Below, piece by piece: positions 46,988 to 58,695 of a DNA stretch of 64,000 nt. The notes beneath the pieces are model-generated. The model was given only the letters and a program-made list of their open reading frames with translations, did no database searches and was not told where the DNA came from. The stretch is from Hordeum vulgare subsp. vulgare (Eukaryota; Streptophyta; Magnoliopsida; Poales; Poaceae), in assembly GCF_904849725.1 (NCBI RefSeq), contig NC_058519.1, positions 103,962,881-104,026,880 of the forward strand, read 5' to 3'. A program made the translations under genes and the position numbers. Numbering within the stretch: the stretch's first letter is position 1; each line of letters opens with the position of its first letter.

Positions 46988-48530
46988 TACTACTTGTAAA
47001 CTGCGTTGGGTTTTTGCCCGAAGAGGAGGGGAGATGCAGCTCAACAGAGATTAGAATTTCCCTCAGTGAGAACCAAGGTCATCGAATCGATAGAGAATTA
47101 AGAAAAATCTCGTCATCATCACTTGCATACAAAGAAGCAAGCACTTGCTCCCAACGTGGGCAAGAGGATTGTCAAGCCCCTTCAACTCGTTACTTGCAAG
47201 GAATAAATAGTGATCAAATAGATAGTATACATATACGTATAAATATGAATAACATAAAATAAATGTAAGTAATATATTTTGGAGTTTCTGTAATATAATT
47301 TGAGTAGACCCAGGGGCCATAGTTTTCGCTAGAGGCTTCTCTCTTGAAGAGGGCATACAGTGGGTAGACAAATTACTCTTGGGCAATTGATGGAATAGTG
47401 CATACTTATGACATATTATTCAAGGCAATGATCATGTATATAGGCATCATGTCCATAAGCAAGTAGACCGACTCTTGTCTGCATCTACTACTATTACTCC
47501 ACTCATCAACCGCTATTCAACATGCATCTAGAGTATTAGGTGTGAGACAGAGTAATGCTTGGGGCAAAATAACATAATGCAGACAAAGTAAATTCAAGCA
47601 ATATGAGTAAACCCCATCGTTTTATCCTCAATGGCAGCAATACAAATACGTGTCATATCCCTTTCTGTCCCTCGGATTGTGCATCGCAAGATTGAACCCA
47701 TCATAATGCACCACTCCGAGTGAAGATAAATCATTCCAGTTGGCCAAACCAAATTGATATATTAGAAAGAAATATGAAGCTATAATAATCATGCATAAAA
47801 GAATCCAGAGAAGACTCGATTAATATTCATGAATAATCTGATCATAAGTCCACAATTCATTGGATCCCAACAAATACATTGCAAAGAAGATTACATAGAA
47901 TATATGACCATTGGAATCGCGATGAACTTTGTATTGAAGATCGTACAAAGTGAATAAGTCATCTAGGTACTAGATATGGACCCGTAGGTCTATGGTGGAC
48001 TACTCACACAACATCATGGAGGCATCAAGGTTGATGTAGATGGCTTCCATGATCAATTCCACCTCAGGGCACCGAAAAAGGTCTCCAAATGCCCCCCCCA
48101 TCGGAACAGAGACTTGCGGCGGTGGAAAAAGTGTTTAGGGTGTCTCTCTGATGTTTTCCTACATTTGAGAATATATAGGGGTGGAATTAGGTCAAATCGA
48201 GCTACAAGGGGTCCACAAGGTAATAGGACGCGCATACTCCCCCTCCGTGGTCCCTGTTGCCAGCTTCTGGCCTCCCTCCGAAGCTTACAAGTCCTCTTTT
48301 TTCCGAAAAAAAATAATCATAAAGTTTTGTAGCGTTTGGACTCCGTTTGGTACTGGTTTCCTAAAAAGCCAAAAACATGCAGAAAACAACAACTGACACT
48401 AGGTACTGGGTTAATAGGATAGTTCCCAAAAGTGATATAAAACAACATATAAATGTATATAAATCATACAAGATTGATAATACAATAGCATCGAACAATA
48501 AAAAATTATAGATATGTTGGAGACGTATCA
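46988..48530 (-). mobile_element. 5' LTR of the element at 29066-48530
   Basis: On the minus strand it starts TGATACGTCTCCAACATATC at 48530 and ends near 46988 with a degraded AGTAGTA. It is the same family as 21678-23229; length is 1543 bp. Directly to its right the sequence is TTAACCGTCG, which also occurs in related form at 29102 inside this element's own 3' region. Confidence 0.75.
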
Positions 48531-49576
48531 TTAACCGTCGTGTGCCCCCGATTCAAACAACACGATATGATTTCATTTTCAGACATACAAATGCTCACAC
48601 GTCATCACCATGCCATGACCAATATTTAGATGGGAAGTAGATAACAAGCTTTAATACCGATATTCCTACTAACCAACGATCATGAACCTATATCCTTTCA
48701 TATTACTACATTAATATAATTAAACCATATATCTCTTATTTGGTGAGCTACATGAAAGTTTTTATTATATCCTCATTGAATACCTATCCTTTTTGGTCTA
48801 GTCTTATAACACGTGCAAATTCCCATTCCTATTTCATAGACTCTCAAAACAATTTAAGTGAAGCATGAGAGTGCAACTATTTCTATAAAATATAACCACC
48901 GCCGTGCTGTAAAAGATAAAAGTGAAACACTAGAGCAACTACCTAGCTCAAAAGATATAAGTGAAGCACATAGAGTATTCTAACAAATTGTGATGAAAAT
49001 GTGTCTCTCTATAAAGTTGTGTGTTGAGCAAACAATGATTGTGGCAAAACAAAAGAAAAACAAACTTTAATACACGAAGCTCCAAGCAAAACTCGTATCA
49101 TGTGATGAATAAAAATATAGCTCCAAGTAACATACCAATAGATTGGAGACGAAAGAAGGGATGCCTTGAATATTAACTTTGGGTGCCTTGGTAATCCCCA
49201 AGATTAGGTTCTTGTCGCTCCTTATTCCTTCATCCGTCATTGTCTCACCGAAAACTTGAAAACTTCAACACAAAAAACTCAATAGAAACCTTGTGATATC
49301 CATTAGTACAATGACATATCATAAACTTTAGGTATTAGTAAAAATTAATTCATATTTAATTATTGCATAATAGGTATTATATTCTAACTTATCCATGACT
49401 TATACCCCCCGATATAATACATAGCATCATCAAAACAAGCAAACTATGCAAGCAAAAAACAGAATATGTCTAAAACAGAACAACCTGTAATGATTTACAT
49501 GAAAACCATACTTACATAACTCCACAAATTCTAAAAAAATAGGAAAACCTAGGAAATTTTTATAAAAATATTGTGT

Positions 49577-49707
49577 AATATAGCCTAGGATGATGGTGTG
49601 ATTCTCTAGCCGAACGCGGAACATTCCATTGGGTAGGTCTTCCGTAGCTTAACCTTCGAAAGTTACTTTTGCTTCTCTCAATGTTTTTTCTCTCCTATTT
49701 TTTTCAT
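49577..49707 (-). pseudogene. infA: Plastid infA fragment in nuclear DNA
   Basis: On the minus strand, three successive frames read parts of chloroplast translation initiation factor 1: REAKVTFEG near 49680-49655, [12 protein letters not shown] near 49634-49600, and TIILGYI ending at 49577. The factor has about 105-115 residues in grasses, so this is the N-terminal half only. It starts near the ATG at 49705-49707, where a few bases after the start codon are lost, and has several small frameshifts. In the plastid it would help start translation on the ribosome. Here it is a dead copy inside a retrotransposon fragment, next to a piece of psbC. Confidence 0.85.
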
Positions 49708-49767
49708 CATATTTTTTATCCTATTTTCCATTTTTATAGTCAAAATATGAAGGGAGAGGTAGAATTT

Positions 49768-50187
49768 GATTCCCTTTTCAAAACCTATTGCAGCAGCTCA
49801 GGCTCTTCCTGCATGCCATAAATGGCCCAAAAAGAAGACTCCTAGAACAAAATGACAAGTTGATAATGAACTTCTAGGAGAGACATAATTAAGTGCATTA
49901 ATCTTAGTCGCTATGCCACCCATGAAATTTAAAGAGCCTAAAGGAGCATGGGTCATATATTTTGTTGAGCGTCATTGCTGCAAAGGTTGTATGTCCTTTT
50001 TTAACCTACTTAAGTCCAAACCGTTGGGGCCCCTTAGAGGTTCTAACCATGGAGCACGAAGGTCCCCAAAACACATAGTTTCCCCTCCAAAGATAACCTC
50101 CCCAGTTGGGGAACCCATTAGATATTTCCCTAAACATGTGGATCCTTGAGCGGATCCCACATTAGCTCCAAGATGTTGGTCTCGAGA
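49768..50187 (-). pseudogene. psbC: Plastid psbC (CP43) fragment in nuclear DNA
   Basis: The minus strand encodes, almost without gaps, the C-terminal part of photosystem II protein CP43: [11 protein letters not shown], then [13 protein letters not shown], then [20 protein letters not shown], then [11 protein letters not shown], then GHLWHAGRA, ending at GFEKGI. About 140 of roughly 473 residues are present. Stops (for example after IQPLQQ near 49972 and after HAGRA near 49795) and several substitutions at conserved positions show decay. The last residues of CP43 are missing; the sequence changes at 49767. No plastid neighbours of psbC follow. It is a nuclear plastid insertion. Confidence 0.92.
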
Positions 50188-50872
50188 TCAAAAACACTTT
50201 CCAGTAAAATCAAAGAAATTCATTATTGGCTGTAAAAGTTTATGTTTTTACACACGATCAATTCTACTATCATCTGAATCATCCCAAAGGCTTTACTTGG
50301 CACAAACACAATTAAAACATAAGAACACAATCATTGTAGTAGCAATAATTATGTTTGAAAATAAAAATAAAATCATAACGATTGGATTATCTCCCAACAA
50401 GTTCTTTCTTTATAGCCATTAAGATAGGCTTTAGATTTTACTGATGTTCACATGAAATATAATAGTCGAAACACAAAGAGAGATAAACATAAAATATGTA
50501 ACCATCACACTTAAGTGTAACCCACTTCATATGCATAGGCATTTTATAAATAAACAAATTATCAAGGCCAACCATACATAGCATATGCAAGGAAGAAGAC
50601 GGAAAAATAACAATTCTAACACAAAGAGAGGAAAGTGAGTAACATGAAGATGAATATGCTTTGTGAGTGGTTCCTTTTGTAGTTGAGGACATGGGATAAA
50701 TCTTGTTATAAAATATCATGTGAAGTTGGTATCCGTTCAATATTTCGATGACATGTATGTTGTGCTTATTCTAGTGGTGTCATATGAACGTCGACTTCAT
50801 GCACTTCATCATATTTGAGCCTAGGGGTAGGCATTCTGTAGTAGGAAGTAGATGATGGGTTGCAGAAGTGAC

Positions 50873-52398
50873 TAATGACCCACAAGTATAGGGGATCAAT
50901 CGTAGTCCTTTCGATAAGTAAGAGTGTCGAACCCAACGAGGAGCAGAAGGATCTAACAAGTGGTTTTGAGCAAGTTAAAATCTGCAAGTACTCAAATTAT
51001 CGGTAACAAGTGATTATGTGGTGAGATGATTCGTAGCAAGCAACAAGTAACAAAAGTAGCCACGGTGCAGCAAAGTGGCTCAATCCCTTTTGTAGCAATG
51101 GACAAGCCTGGACAAAGTGTTATAAGAGGAAAAACGCTCCCGGGGACACACGGGAATTTCTGTCATGCTAGTTTTCATCATGTTCATATGATTCGCGTTT
51201 GTTACTTTGATAGTTTGATATGTGGGTGGACCGGTGCTTGGGTACTGCCCTTACTTGGACAAGCATCCCACCTATGATTAACCCCTCTCGCAAGCATCCG
51301 CAACTACGAAATAATAATTAAGACAAAGTCTAACCATAGCATTAAACTAGTGGATCCAAATCAGCCCCTTACGAAGCAACGCATAAACTAGGGTTTAAGC
51401 TTCTGTCACTCTAGCAACCCATCATCTACTTACTACTTCTCGATGCCTTCCTCTAGGCCCAAATAATGGTGAAGTGTTATGTAGTCGACGTTCACATAAC
51501 ACCACTAGAGGAAAAACAACATACAACACATCGAAATACCGAATGAATACCAAATTCACATGACTACTATTAGCATGACTTATCCCATGTCCTCAGGAAC
51601 AAAAGTAACTACTCACAAAGCATAATCATATTCATGACCAGAGAGGTAATGAGTAGCATCAAGGATCTGAACATAAACTCTTCCACCAAGTAATCCAACT
51701 AGCATCAACTACAAAGAGTAATCAACACTACTAACAACCTTACAAGTACCAACCGGAGTCGCGAGACGGAGATTGGTTACAAGTGATGAACTAGGGTTTG
51801 GTGATCAGATGGTGCTGATGAAGATGTTGATGGTGATGAGTCCCCTCCGACGAGAGGAGTGTTGGTGATGACGATGGCGACGATTTCCCCCTTCGGGAGG
51901 GAAGTTTCCCCGGCAGGATCGTCCTGCCGGAGCTCTAGATTGGTACTGCTCAAGTTCCGCCTCGTGGCGGTGGCGAATCCACGAAAAAGCTCCTCCTCGA
52001 TTTTGTTTTCCGGACGAAACCTTTCATATAGAAGCAGAGGGGGGCCAGTGGGCCAGCAGGCTGCCCACAAGCCCCCTAAGCGCGGCCAGGGGGTGGCCGC
52101 GCCTAGCAGGCTTGTGGCCACCTGCTGGCGCCCCTCTGGCGCTTCTTCGACCCAGTATTTTTTATAAATCCAGAAAAAAAAACCTCGTTGATTTTTATGG
52201 CGTTTGGAGTTGCGCAGAATAAGTATCTCAAACTTGCTCCACTTTCAGGCCAGAATTCCAACTGCCGGCATTCTCCCTCTTCATGTAAACCTTGCAAAAT
52301 AAGAGAGAAAAGGCATAAGTATTGTACCGTGAAGTGAAATAACAGCCCAAAAAGCGATAAATATCAACATGAAAACATGATGCAAAATGGACGTATCA
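50873..52398 (-). mobile_element. Solo LTR, TSD GTGAC, same family as its host LTR
   Basis: On the minus strand it starts TGATACGTCCATTTTGCATC at 52398 and ends near 50873 with GGGTCATTA. It is flanked by perfect duplications GTGAC (50868-50872 and 52399-52403). Length is 1526 bp. The host is an LTR of the same family in the opposite orientation, so the two can pair as an inverted repeat. The best open frame (51777-52121) has no domain. Confidence 0.9.
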
Positions 52399-52523
52399 GT
52401 GACAAAAACTTGAACCCTAGTTTATGTACTATTCCATAAGGCCTAACCTGGATCCATATGTCTCATGTTATGGTCAGATTTATCTTAATTCCTCTTTCGT
52501 AGTTGCAGATGCTTGCTAGACAG

Positions 52524-53929
52524 TGATAACCCATAAGTATAGGGAATCGCAACAGTTTTCGAGGGTAGAGTATTCAACCCAAATTTATTGATTCGACTCA
52601 AGGGGAAGCCAAAGAATATTCTCAAGTATTAGCAGTTGAGTTGTCAATTCAACCACACCTGAAAGATTTAGTATCTACAGCAAAGTATCGGTAACGAGGT
52701 AGTATGATAGCAGCAGTAGCAACAGTAACCAGTAGCAGCAAAGTAACAACAGTTGCAGCAGTGACAACAGTAGCAACAAAATAACGTAGCAAGGACCAGT
52801 AGTAAAAGACTCGTAGGCATTGGATCGGTGATGGATGATTATGACGGATGCTATTAATCATGCAACAGTTATAACACGGAGAGATATGTAACTAGCTCCA
52901 GTTCGTCAATCTAATGTAGGCATGTATTCCGTATGTAGTCATACGTGCTTAGGGAAAAGAACTTGCATGACATCTATTGTCCATCCCTCCCGTGGCAGCA
53001 GGGTCCTAATGGAAACTATGGGATATTAAGGTTCTCCTTTTAATAAAGAACCGGACCAACGCATTAACACTTGGTGAATACATGAACTCCTCATATTATG
53101 GTCATCTCCGGGAGTGGTTCCGGCTATAGTCACTCCGGGGTTGCCGGGTCATAACACATAGTAGGTGACTACAACTTGGAAGATAGGATCTAAAACACAC
53201 ATATATTGGCGACAACATAATAGGTTCAGATCTGAAATCATGGCACTCGGGCCCTAGTGACAAGCATTAAGCATGGCAAAGTAGTAGCAACATCAATCTC
53301 AAAACATAGTGGATACTAGGGATCAATCCCCGTCAAAACTAACTCGATTACATGATAGATCTCATCCAACCCATCACCGTCCAGCAAGCCTATGATGAGA
53401 GTACTCACGAACGGTGAAGATCATCATGGAATTGGCGATGAAGGAAGGTTGTTGATGATGATGGCGATGATTTCCCCTCTCCGAAGCCCATAACGGACTC
53501 CAGATCTGCCCTCCAGATGAAGAACAGGAGGTGGCGGCGCCTCCGTATCGTAAATCGCGATGAACCCTTCTCCTTGATTTTTTTTCCAGGCGAGACGGAC
53601 TAAATAGAGATGGATTTGGAGGCGGTGGAGCTTTGTGGGGCCCACAAGCCTGCCAGGCGTGGCCAGGGGGGCCGCGCCTGGTGGGATTGTGGGCTCACGG
53701 CTCCACTTCCTCCATTGATTTTTGCGCCCGTATTTTCCATAAATTCCACAAAATTCCTCTGTAAATTTTCAGGTCATTCCGAGAACTTCTATTTCTGCGC
53801 AAAAACAACACCATGTCAATTCTGCTGAAAACAGCGTTAGTCCGGGTTAGTTCCATTCAAATCATGCAAATTAGAGTCCAAAACAAGGGCAAAAGAGTTC
53901 GGAAAAGTAGATACGACGGAGACGTATCA
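52524..53929 (-). mobile_element. Solo LTR, TSD GACAG, other Athila-like family
   Basis: On the minus strand it starts TGATACGTCTCCGTCGTATC at 53929 and ends GGGTTATCA at 52524. It is flanked by perfect duplications GACAG (52519-52523 and 53930-53934). Length is 1406 bp. It is the same family as the LTR at 14648-16132 but with a cleaner end, so it is probably younger or better preserved. Confidence 0.9.
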
Positions 53930-54330
53930 GACAGGGTAACCATAAGTGAGTTGTTTGTTCAAATAAGAGCAACACCTTAGCACCGGTGCACCCACATATC
54001 AATTTATCAAAGTAGTGAACGTGAATCAACTAAAAGATGACAAGCATGACTAGGCGAAATTCCCATCTGTCCCCGAGAATGCTTTGCTCACTATAAGAAA
54101 CACTTTTGTCATGTCCTTTGCATAATAACGACTAGGCTACCTTGTTGCACCTTGTTACTTTGGTTAGTAGTTACTTGCTACAAAATATCTTTCTATCAAA
54201 CTATCTGTTACTACGCTCTTACAACGCTTGCAGAGATTACCTTGCTGAAACCGCTCATCAATTCCTTCTGCTCCTCATTGGGTTCGACGCTCTTACTTAT
54301 CGAAAGGACTACAATTTATCCCTTGGGGTC

Positions 54331-54811
54331 ATTAGTGAGACCAATGAGGAAACCATCGATCTGCCGAAGCTCATCGATCCGCACTCATGTCACCATGTTG
54401 GTGCGTCGCCCGATGGACCCAACCCGGCTATTTAAACGAGTCGACGAGGATAAACCATAGCCACCCTCATTTCCTCCTTCCCTCTCATGTCCTAGACGCT
54501 ACCACGACCTCATGCACACACTGGCCCGCTTCAACCTCGTCGTTCGCCTCCGCCATGGTCCGCACCAAGGTGACCTACTACGAAATGTTAACCCCAAAGC
54601 ATTGGACGAAGATGCGCAGCATTGGGGCACGTCATGTCGCTCGCATTCAGTCGACCTACTTCCGGACTCTCCATGTGAGGAGGAGGGGGAGGAGGATGTG
54701 GCACTGGAGGAGGAAAATGAGGAGGCATCGGTAATGTAAGAGGAGGAAGCACCAGGGGAAGAGGTGTGGGGGAGATGGAAGAGGGGGAGGCAATGGAGGA
54801 GTAGGGGTAGA
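54331..54811 (+). other. Unclassified stretch with a TATA-like motif and short ORFs
   Basis: This 480-bp stretch matches nothing else in the window. It is GC-richer than its surroundings and has CTATTTAAAC at 54428-54437, then a C-rich segment, then an ATG at 54555 in the context CGCCATGG. The frames that follow (to 54734-54739) end in an Arg- or Glu-rich tail made by a GAGGAGG purine tract. It could be the promoter and first exon of a host gene fragment or part of an unknown element. I do not assign a function. Confidence 0.4.
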
Positions 54812-55319
54812 GTGTTGGGGAAAATCGCACGGGAAACAAAAAAATTCCTACGCTCACCAATATCAATCTATGGAGATTAACCATCTACGAGAGGAGAGAT
54901 CGGATCCACATACCCTTGTAGATCGCTAAGCGGAAACGTATATAACGCGGTTGATGTAGTCGAACATCTTTGCGATCCAAATCGCAGTCCGTCCCGCGAT
55001 CCTATCATGATCTGTCATGTGATCCCATCACGATCCATCCCGATCTAGTGCTGAACAAGCGGCACCTCCGTGTTCAGCACACATACGGCTCGATGACGTC
55101 CTCGCCTTCTTGATCCAGAAAGGGGAGAAGTAGTAAATGAGTTCTGGTAGCATGATGGCGTGGTGTCCGTGGTGGTGAAATTATTTCTGCAGGGCTTCGC
55201 CAAGCACAACGGAAACTATAACAAAGGATGAACTAGAGGGGCGGTGTTGCCGACACACGGCTTGGGGAAATATTGATGTGTCCCGGGTGCTAGCCCTACC
55301 CCTCTATTTATATGTTGAG
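54812..55319 (+). mobile_element. Repeat starting TGTTGGGGAAAA, truncated
   Basis: The sequence from TGTTGGGGAAAATCGC onward, with ATTCCTACGCTCACC, ACCCTTGTAGATCGCTAAGC and TGCAGGGCTTCGCCAAGC, has the look of a very common Triticeae LTR or LTR-like repeat. It ends at 55319, where a different LTR (55320) begins. No coding part is present and the class is not certain. Confidence 0.45.
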
Positions 55320-57502
55320 TGATGACCCACAAGTATAGGGGATCTATCGTAGTCCTTCCGATAAGTAAGAGTCTCGAACCCAACGAGGAGCACAAGGATC
55401 TGACAAGTGGTTTTCAGCAAGGTAATATCTGCAAGCGCTGAAATTGTCGGTAACAAGTAGTTGTGTGACAAGATGATTCGTAGCAAGTAGCAAGTAACGA
55501 AAGTAACAACGGTGCAGCAAAGTGGCCCAATCCCTTTTGTAGCAAGGGACAAGCCTGGACAAAGTCTTATAGGAGGTCAAACGCTCCCGAGGACACATGG
55601 GAATTTCTGTCAAGCTAGTTTTCATCATGTTCATATGATTTGCGTTCGTTACTTTGATAGTTTGATATGTGGGTGGACCGGCGCTTGGGTACTGCCCTTA
55701 CTTGGACAAGCATCCCACTTATGATTAACCCCTCTCGCAAGCATCCGCAACTACGAAAGAATAATTAAGACAAAGTCTAATCATAGCATTAAACTAGTGG
55801 ATCCTAATCAGACCCTTACGAAGCAACGCATAAACTAGGGTTTAAGCTTCTGTCACTCTAGCAACCCATCATCTACTTACTACTTCCCAATGCCTTCCTA
55901 TAGGCCCAAATAATGGTGAAGTGTTATGTAGTCGACGTTCACATAACACCACTAGAGGAAAAACAACATACAACACATCAAAATATCGAACGAATACCAA
56001 ATTCACATGACTACTTATAGCATGACTTATCACATGTCCTCAGGAACAAAAGTAACTACTCACAAAGCATAATCATAATCATGACCAGAGAGGTAATGAG
56101 TAGCATCAAAGATCTGAACATAAACTATTCCACCAAGTAATCCAACTAGCATCAACTACAAATAGTAATTAACACTACTAGCAACCTTACAAGTACCAAT
56201 CGGAGTCGCGAGATGGAGATTGGTTACAAGAGATGAACTAGGGTTTGGAGATGAGATGGTGTTGATGAAGATGTTGATGGTGATGAGTCCCCTCCGATGA
56301 GAGGAGTGTTGGTGATGACGATAGCGACGATTTCCCCCTCCGGGAGGGAAGTTTCCCCGGCAGGATCGTCCTGCCGGAGCTCTAGATTGGTTCTGCTCAA
56401 GTTCCGCCTCGTGGCGGCGGCGAATCCTCCGAAAAGCGTCCTCTTGATTTTTTCCAGACCGAAACCCTTCTTGTAGCAAAAGGGGGAGCCGGAGGGCCAA
56501 GTGGGATCCCACAAGCCCCCTAGGCGCGGCCAGGGGGGAGGACGCGCCTAGCAGGCTTGTGGCCTCCTGCTGGCGCCCCTCTGACACTTCTTCGGCCCAG
56601 TATTTTTTATAAATCCCAAAAAAAATCCACGTTGATATTCAGGCTTTCGGAGTTGCGCAGAATAGGCATCTCAAACTTGCTCCTTTTTCAGGCCAGAATT
56701 CCAGCAGCTGCATTCTCCCTCTTCAAGTAAACCTTGCAAAATAAGAGAAAAGGCATAAGTATTGTACCGTGAAGTGTAATAACAGCCCAAAAAGCAATAA
56801 ATATCAACATGAAAGCATGATGCAAAATGGACGTATCGACTCCCCCAAGCTTAGACCTCGCTTGTCCTCAAGCGAAAGCCTAGATCAATAAACATGCCCA
56901 CATGTTTAGGGAGAGAGGTGTCGACAAAACAAGATACGAACATGCAGGCATCATGATCATGATCAGAACAGCAATACCATCATATCAACTCTTATGCTAA
57001 AGTGATTGTTCCTTCACAAAGTAAAGTATGGATCAAGAACCTTAGCGAGAATTAACAACCGATAGCCTTTAGTCAATGAAGCAATTGCAATTTATCATAA
57101 CATCGGAAAGAGTCGAATAAGAGCTTGTAAATCAAATCCACATAATCAATCATCTTTTCGTTCTCTACAATTGCTACAACTCACGTGGTACTCATGATAT
57201 CAAAGTTTCAGCTGGACACAGAGAAAGGTAGGGGTTTATAGTTTCGCTTCCCAACCATTTACCTCAAGGGTAATGTCAACAATAATAATTCATGAATACT
57301 TACTTCCAAGTTGACAAATGAATATAGATCTTTCCCAAGCATATGACATTAGCCAAGATAAAGGCGAAATAAGGAATTGGTGAAGATCACCATGACTCTT
57401 TCAAGGGCAAAAAGTAAAGGTACAAGATAGGCCCTTCGCAGAGGGAAGCAGAGGTTGTCATGCGCTTTTGAGGTTTGGATGTGTGTCCTCTTAGTGCGGA
57501 GG
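55320..57502 (-). mobile_element. 3' LTR and 660 bp of interior of an Athila-like element
   Basis: The LTR spans 55320-56838 (minus-strand start TGATACGTCCATTTTGCATC, end GGGTCATCA). Next comes a polypurine tract AAGCTTGGGGGAGT (minus strand, 56839-56852), then 3' untranslated sequence like that at 35317-35960, including GGCCCTTCGCAGAGGGAAG at 57430-57448. Near 57502 it switches to another Athila-like family. The rest of this element, with its genes and 5' LTR, is gone. The bases left of the LTR (TTGAG) would be one copy of its target duplication. Confidence 0.75.
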
Positions 57503-58695
57503 AACATAACTCTTAATATTACCAAATCCACGTCTCAAAACTAATTGAGAGGAATCAAGACTTCTCTTTTTACTCAATGCACATGAAGATGGAGGTTTTT
57601 GTATCCTCTTTGGGTACCTATCACCTTTGGGACTACTTTCATAGCATAAGCCAACTACCAAGTCACGCACCACCGTGCTCTAAAAGATATAAGTGAAGCA
57701 CATAGAGCAAAATTATCTAGCTCAAAAGATATAAGTGAAGCACTATGAGCATTCTAGCAAAATCACGATGAGTGCATGTCTCTCTCTCTCAAAAAGGTGT
57801 GCAACAAGGATGATTGTGACACAACAAAAACAAAAGACTCCTACGATACAAGACGCTCCAAGAAAAACACATATCATGTGGTGAATAAAAATATAGCTCC
57901 AAGTAATGTTACCGATGGATTGAAGACGAAAGAGGGGATGCCTTCCCGGGGCATCCCCAAGCTTAGGCTTTTTGGTGTCCTTGAATTTGGCTTGGGATGC
58001 CTTGGGAATCCCCAAGCTTGAGATCTTTCCACTCCTTATCTTTTTGTCCATGAGAACATCACCCAAAACTTGAAAACTTCACAACACAAAACTTAAACAG
58101 AAACTCGTGATAACATTAGCACAAGAAAACAAACTACCACCTCTTTTGGTACTGTAGCAAACTTGAATTCTATCTATATTGGTGTTGGGCTATTGTATTC
58201 TCACTTTTCCATGGCTAGTACCCCCCGATACTATCCATAGTTTCATCAAAACAAGCAACCAACTCAACAAAAATAGAATCTGTCAAAAACAGACCAATGT
58301 GTGGCAAACTGTATACTTCGTATACTTCTGGTACCTCAAAAATTCTGAAAAATTATGACTGTCTGGGCAAAAGACATGTCAACTAGCAGCAAAACGAATC
58401 AACTCAAAAGCTATTTCTGAATAAAAATGAAAAATCATCTCGTGAGCGAAAAGTTTCTATCTTTTTCCAGCAGGATCAAACAACCATTACCAAGACTAGT
58501 CATAAAGGTTTTGCTTGGCTCAAACACAAAAATAAACACAAAAAACACAATCACAACAGAATTATGATGGTGTAGACGCAACAAAACAGAAAGAAAAAAG
58601 ATAAATTCATGTTGGAGCATATATCTCCATATGTGGTTTTGGTACTTGATGACAATTCCTATGGACTAATGGTTGCCTTAAGTTACATTTATAGG

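Larger units (their letters stand above)
29066..48530 (-). mobile_element. Athila-like element with two large nested insertions
   Basis: This minus-strand element has its 5' LTR at 46988-48530, a primer site at 46960-46976, a broken gag-protease at 44712-46787 and a 3' untranslated region that continues leftward in three pieces (44147-44711, 33472-33785 and 29066-29588). The pieces join seamlessly when the insertions at 29589-33466 and 33786-44141 are removed together with one copy of each target duplication. The 3' LTR is missing. No reverse transcriptase or integrase lies between gag-protease and the 3' region, so it was non-autonomous. The left border near 29066 abuts a foreign LTR fragment. 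Confidence 0.75.
48531..50647 (-). mobile_element. Second Athila-like 3' internal fragment, split by plastid DNA
   Basis: 48531-49576 is collinear with 29102-29588 plus 33472-33785 plus 44147-44430. 50188-50420 continues that homology to the GGTTGCC-type block (here GGATTATCTCCCAACAAG). It is therefore another copy of the same 3' region, older or equal in age to its neighbour. The homology breaks only at the plastid insertion. From about 50430 to 50647 the sequence is AT-rich and I cannot place it. Confidence 0.65.
50648..54330 (+). mobile_element. Plus-strand Athila-like LTR, interrupted twice
   Basis: The pieces 50648-50872, 52404-52523 and 53935-54330 are collinear with the reverse complement of the LTR at 55320-56838, from its middle to its end. 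The three pieces join when the insertions at 50873-52398 and 52524-53929 are removed. It ends with a degraded GGGGTCATTA at 54330. The 5' third of the LTR is missing at 50648. Confidence 0.75.

Noticed and set aside
49577..50187. Functional nuclear copy of psbC or infA
   Set aside because: Both are partial, contain stops or frameshifts, lack a transit-peptide sequence and lie inside a decayed retrotransposon.
54512..54739. Gene with an acidic tail
   Set aside because: The Glu-rich end is produced by a GAGGAGG tract that is open in several frames; no domain supports a protein. The stretch is kept only as unclassified.
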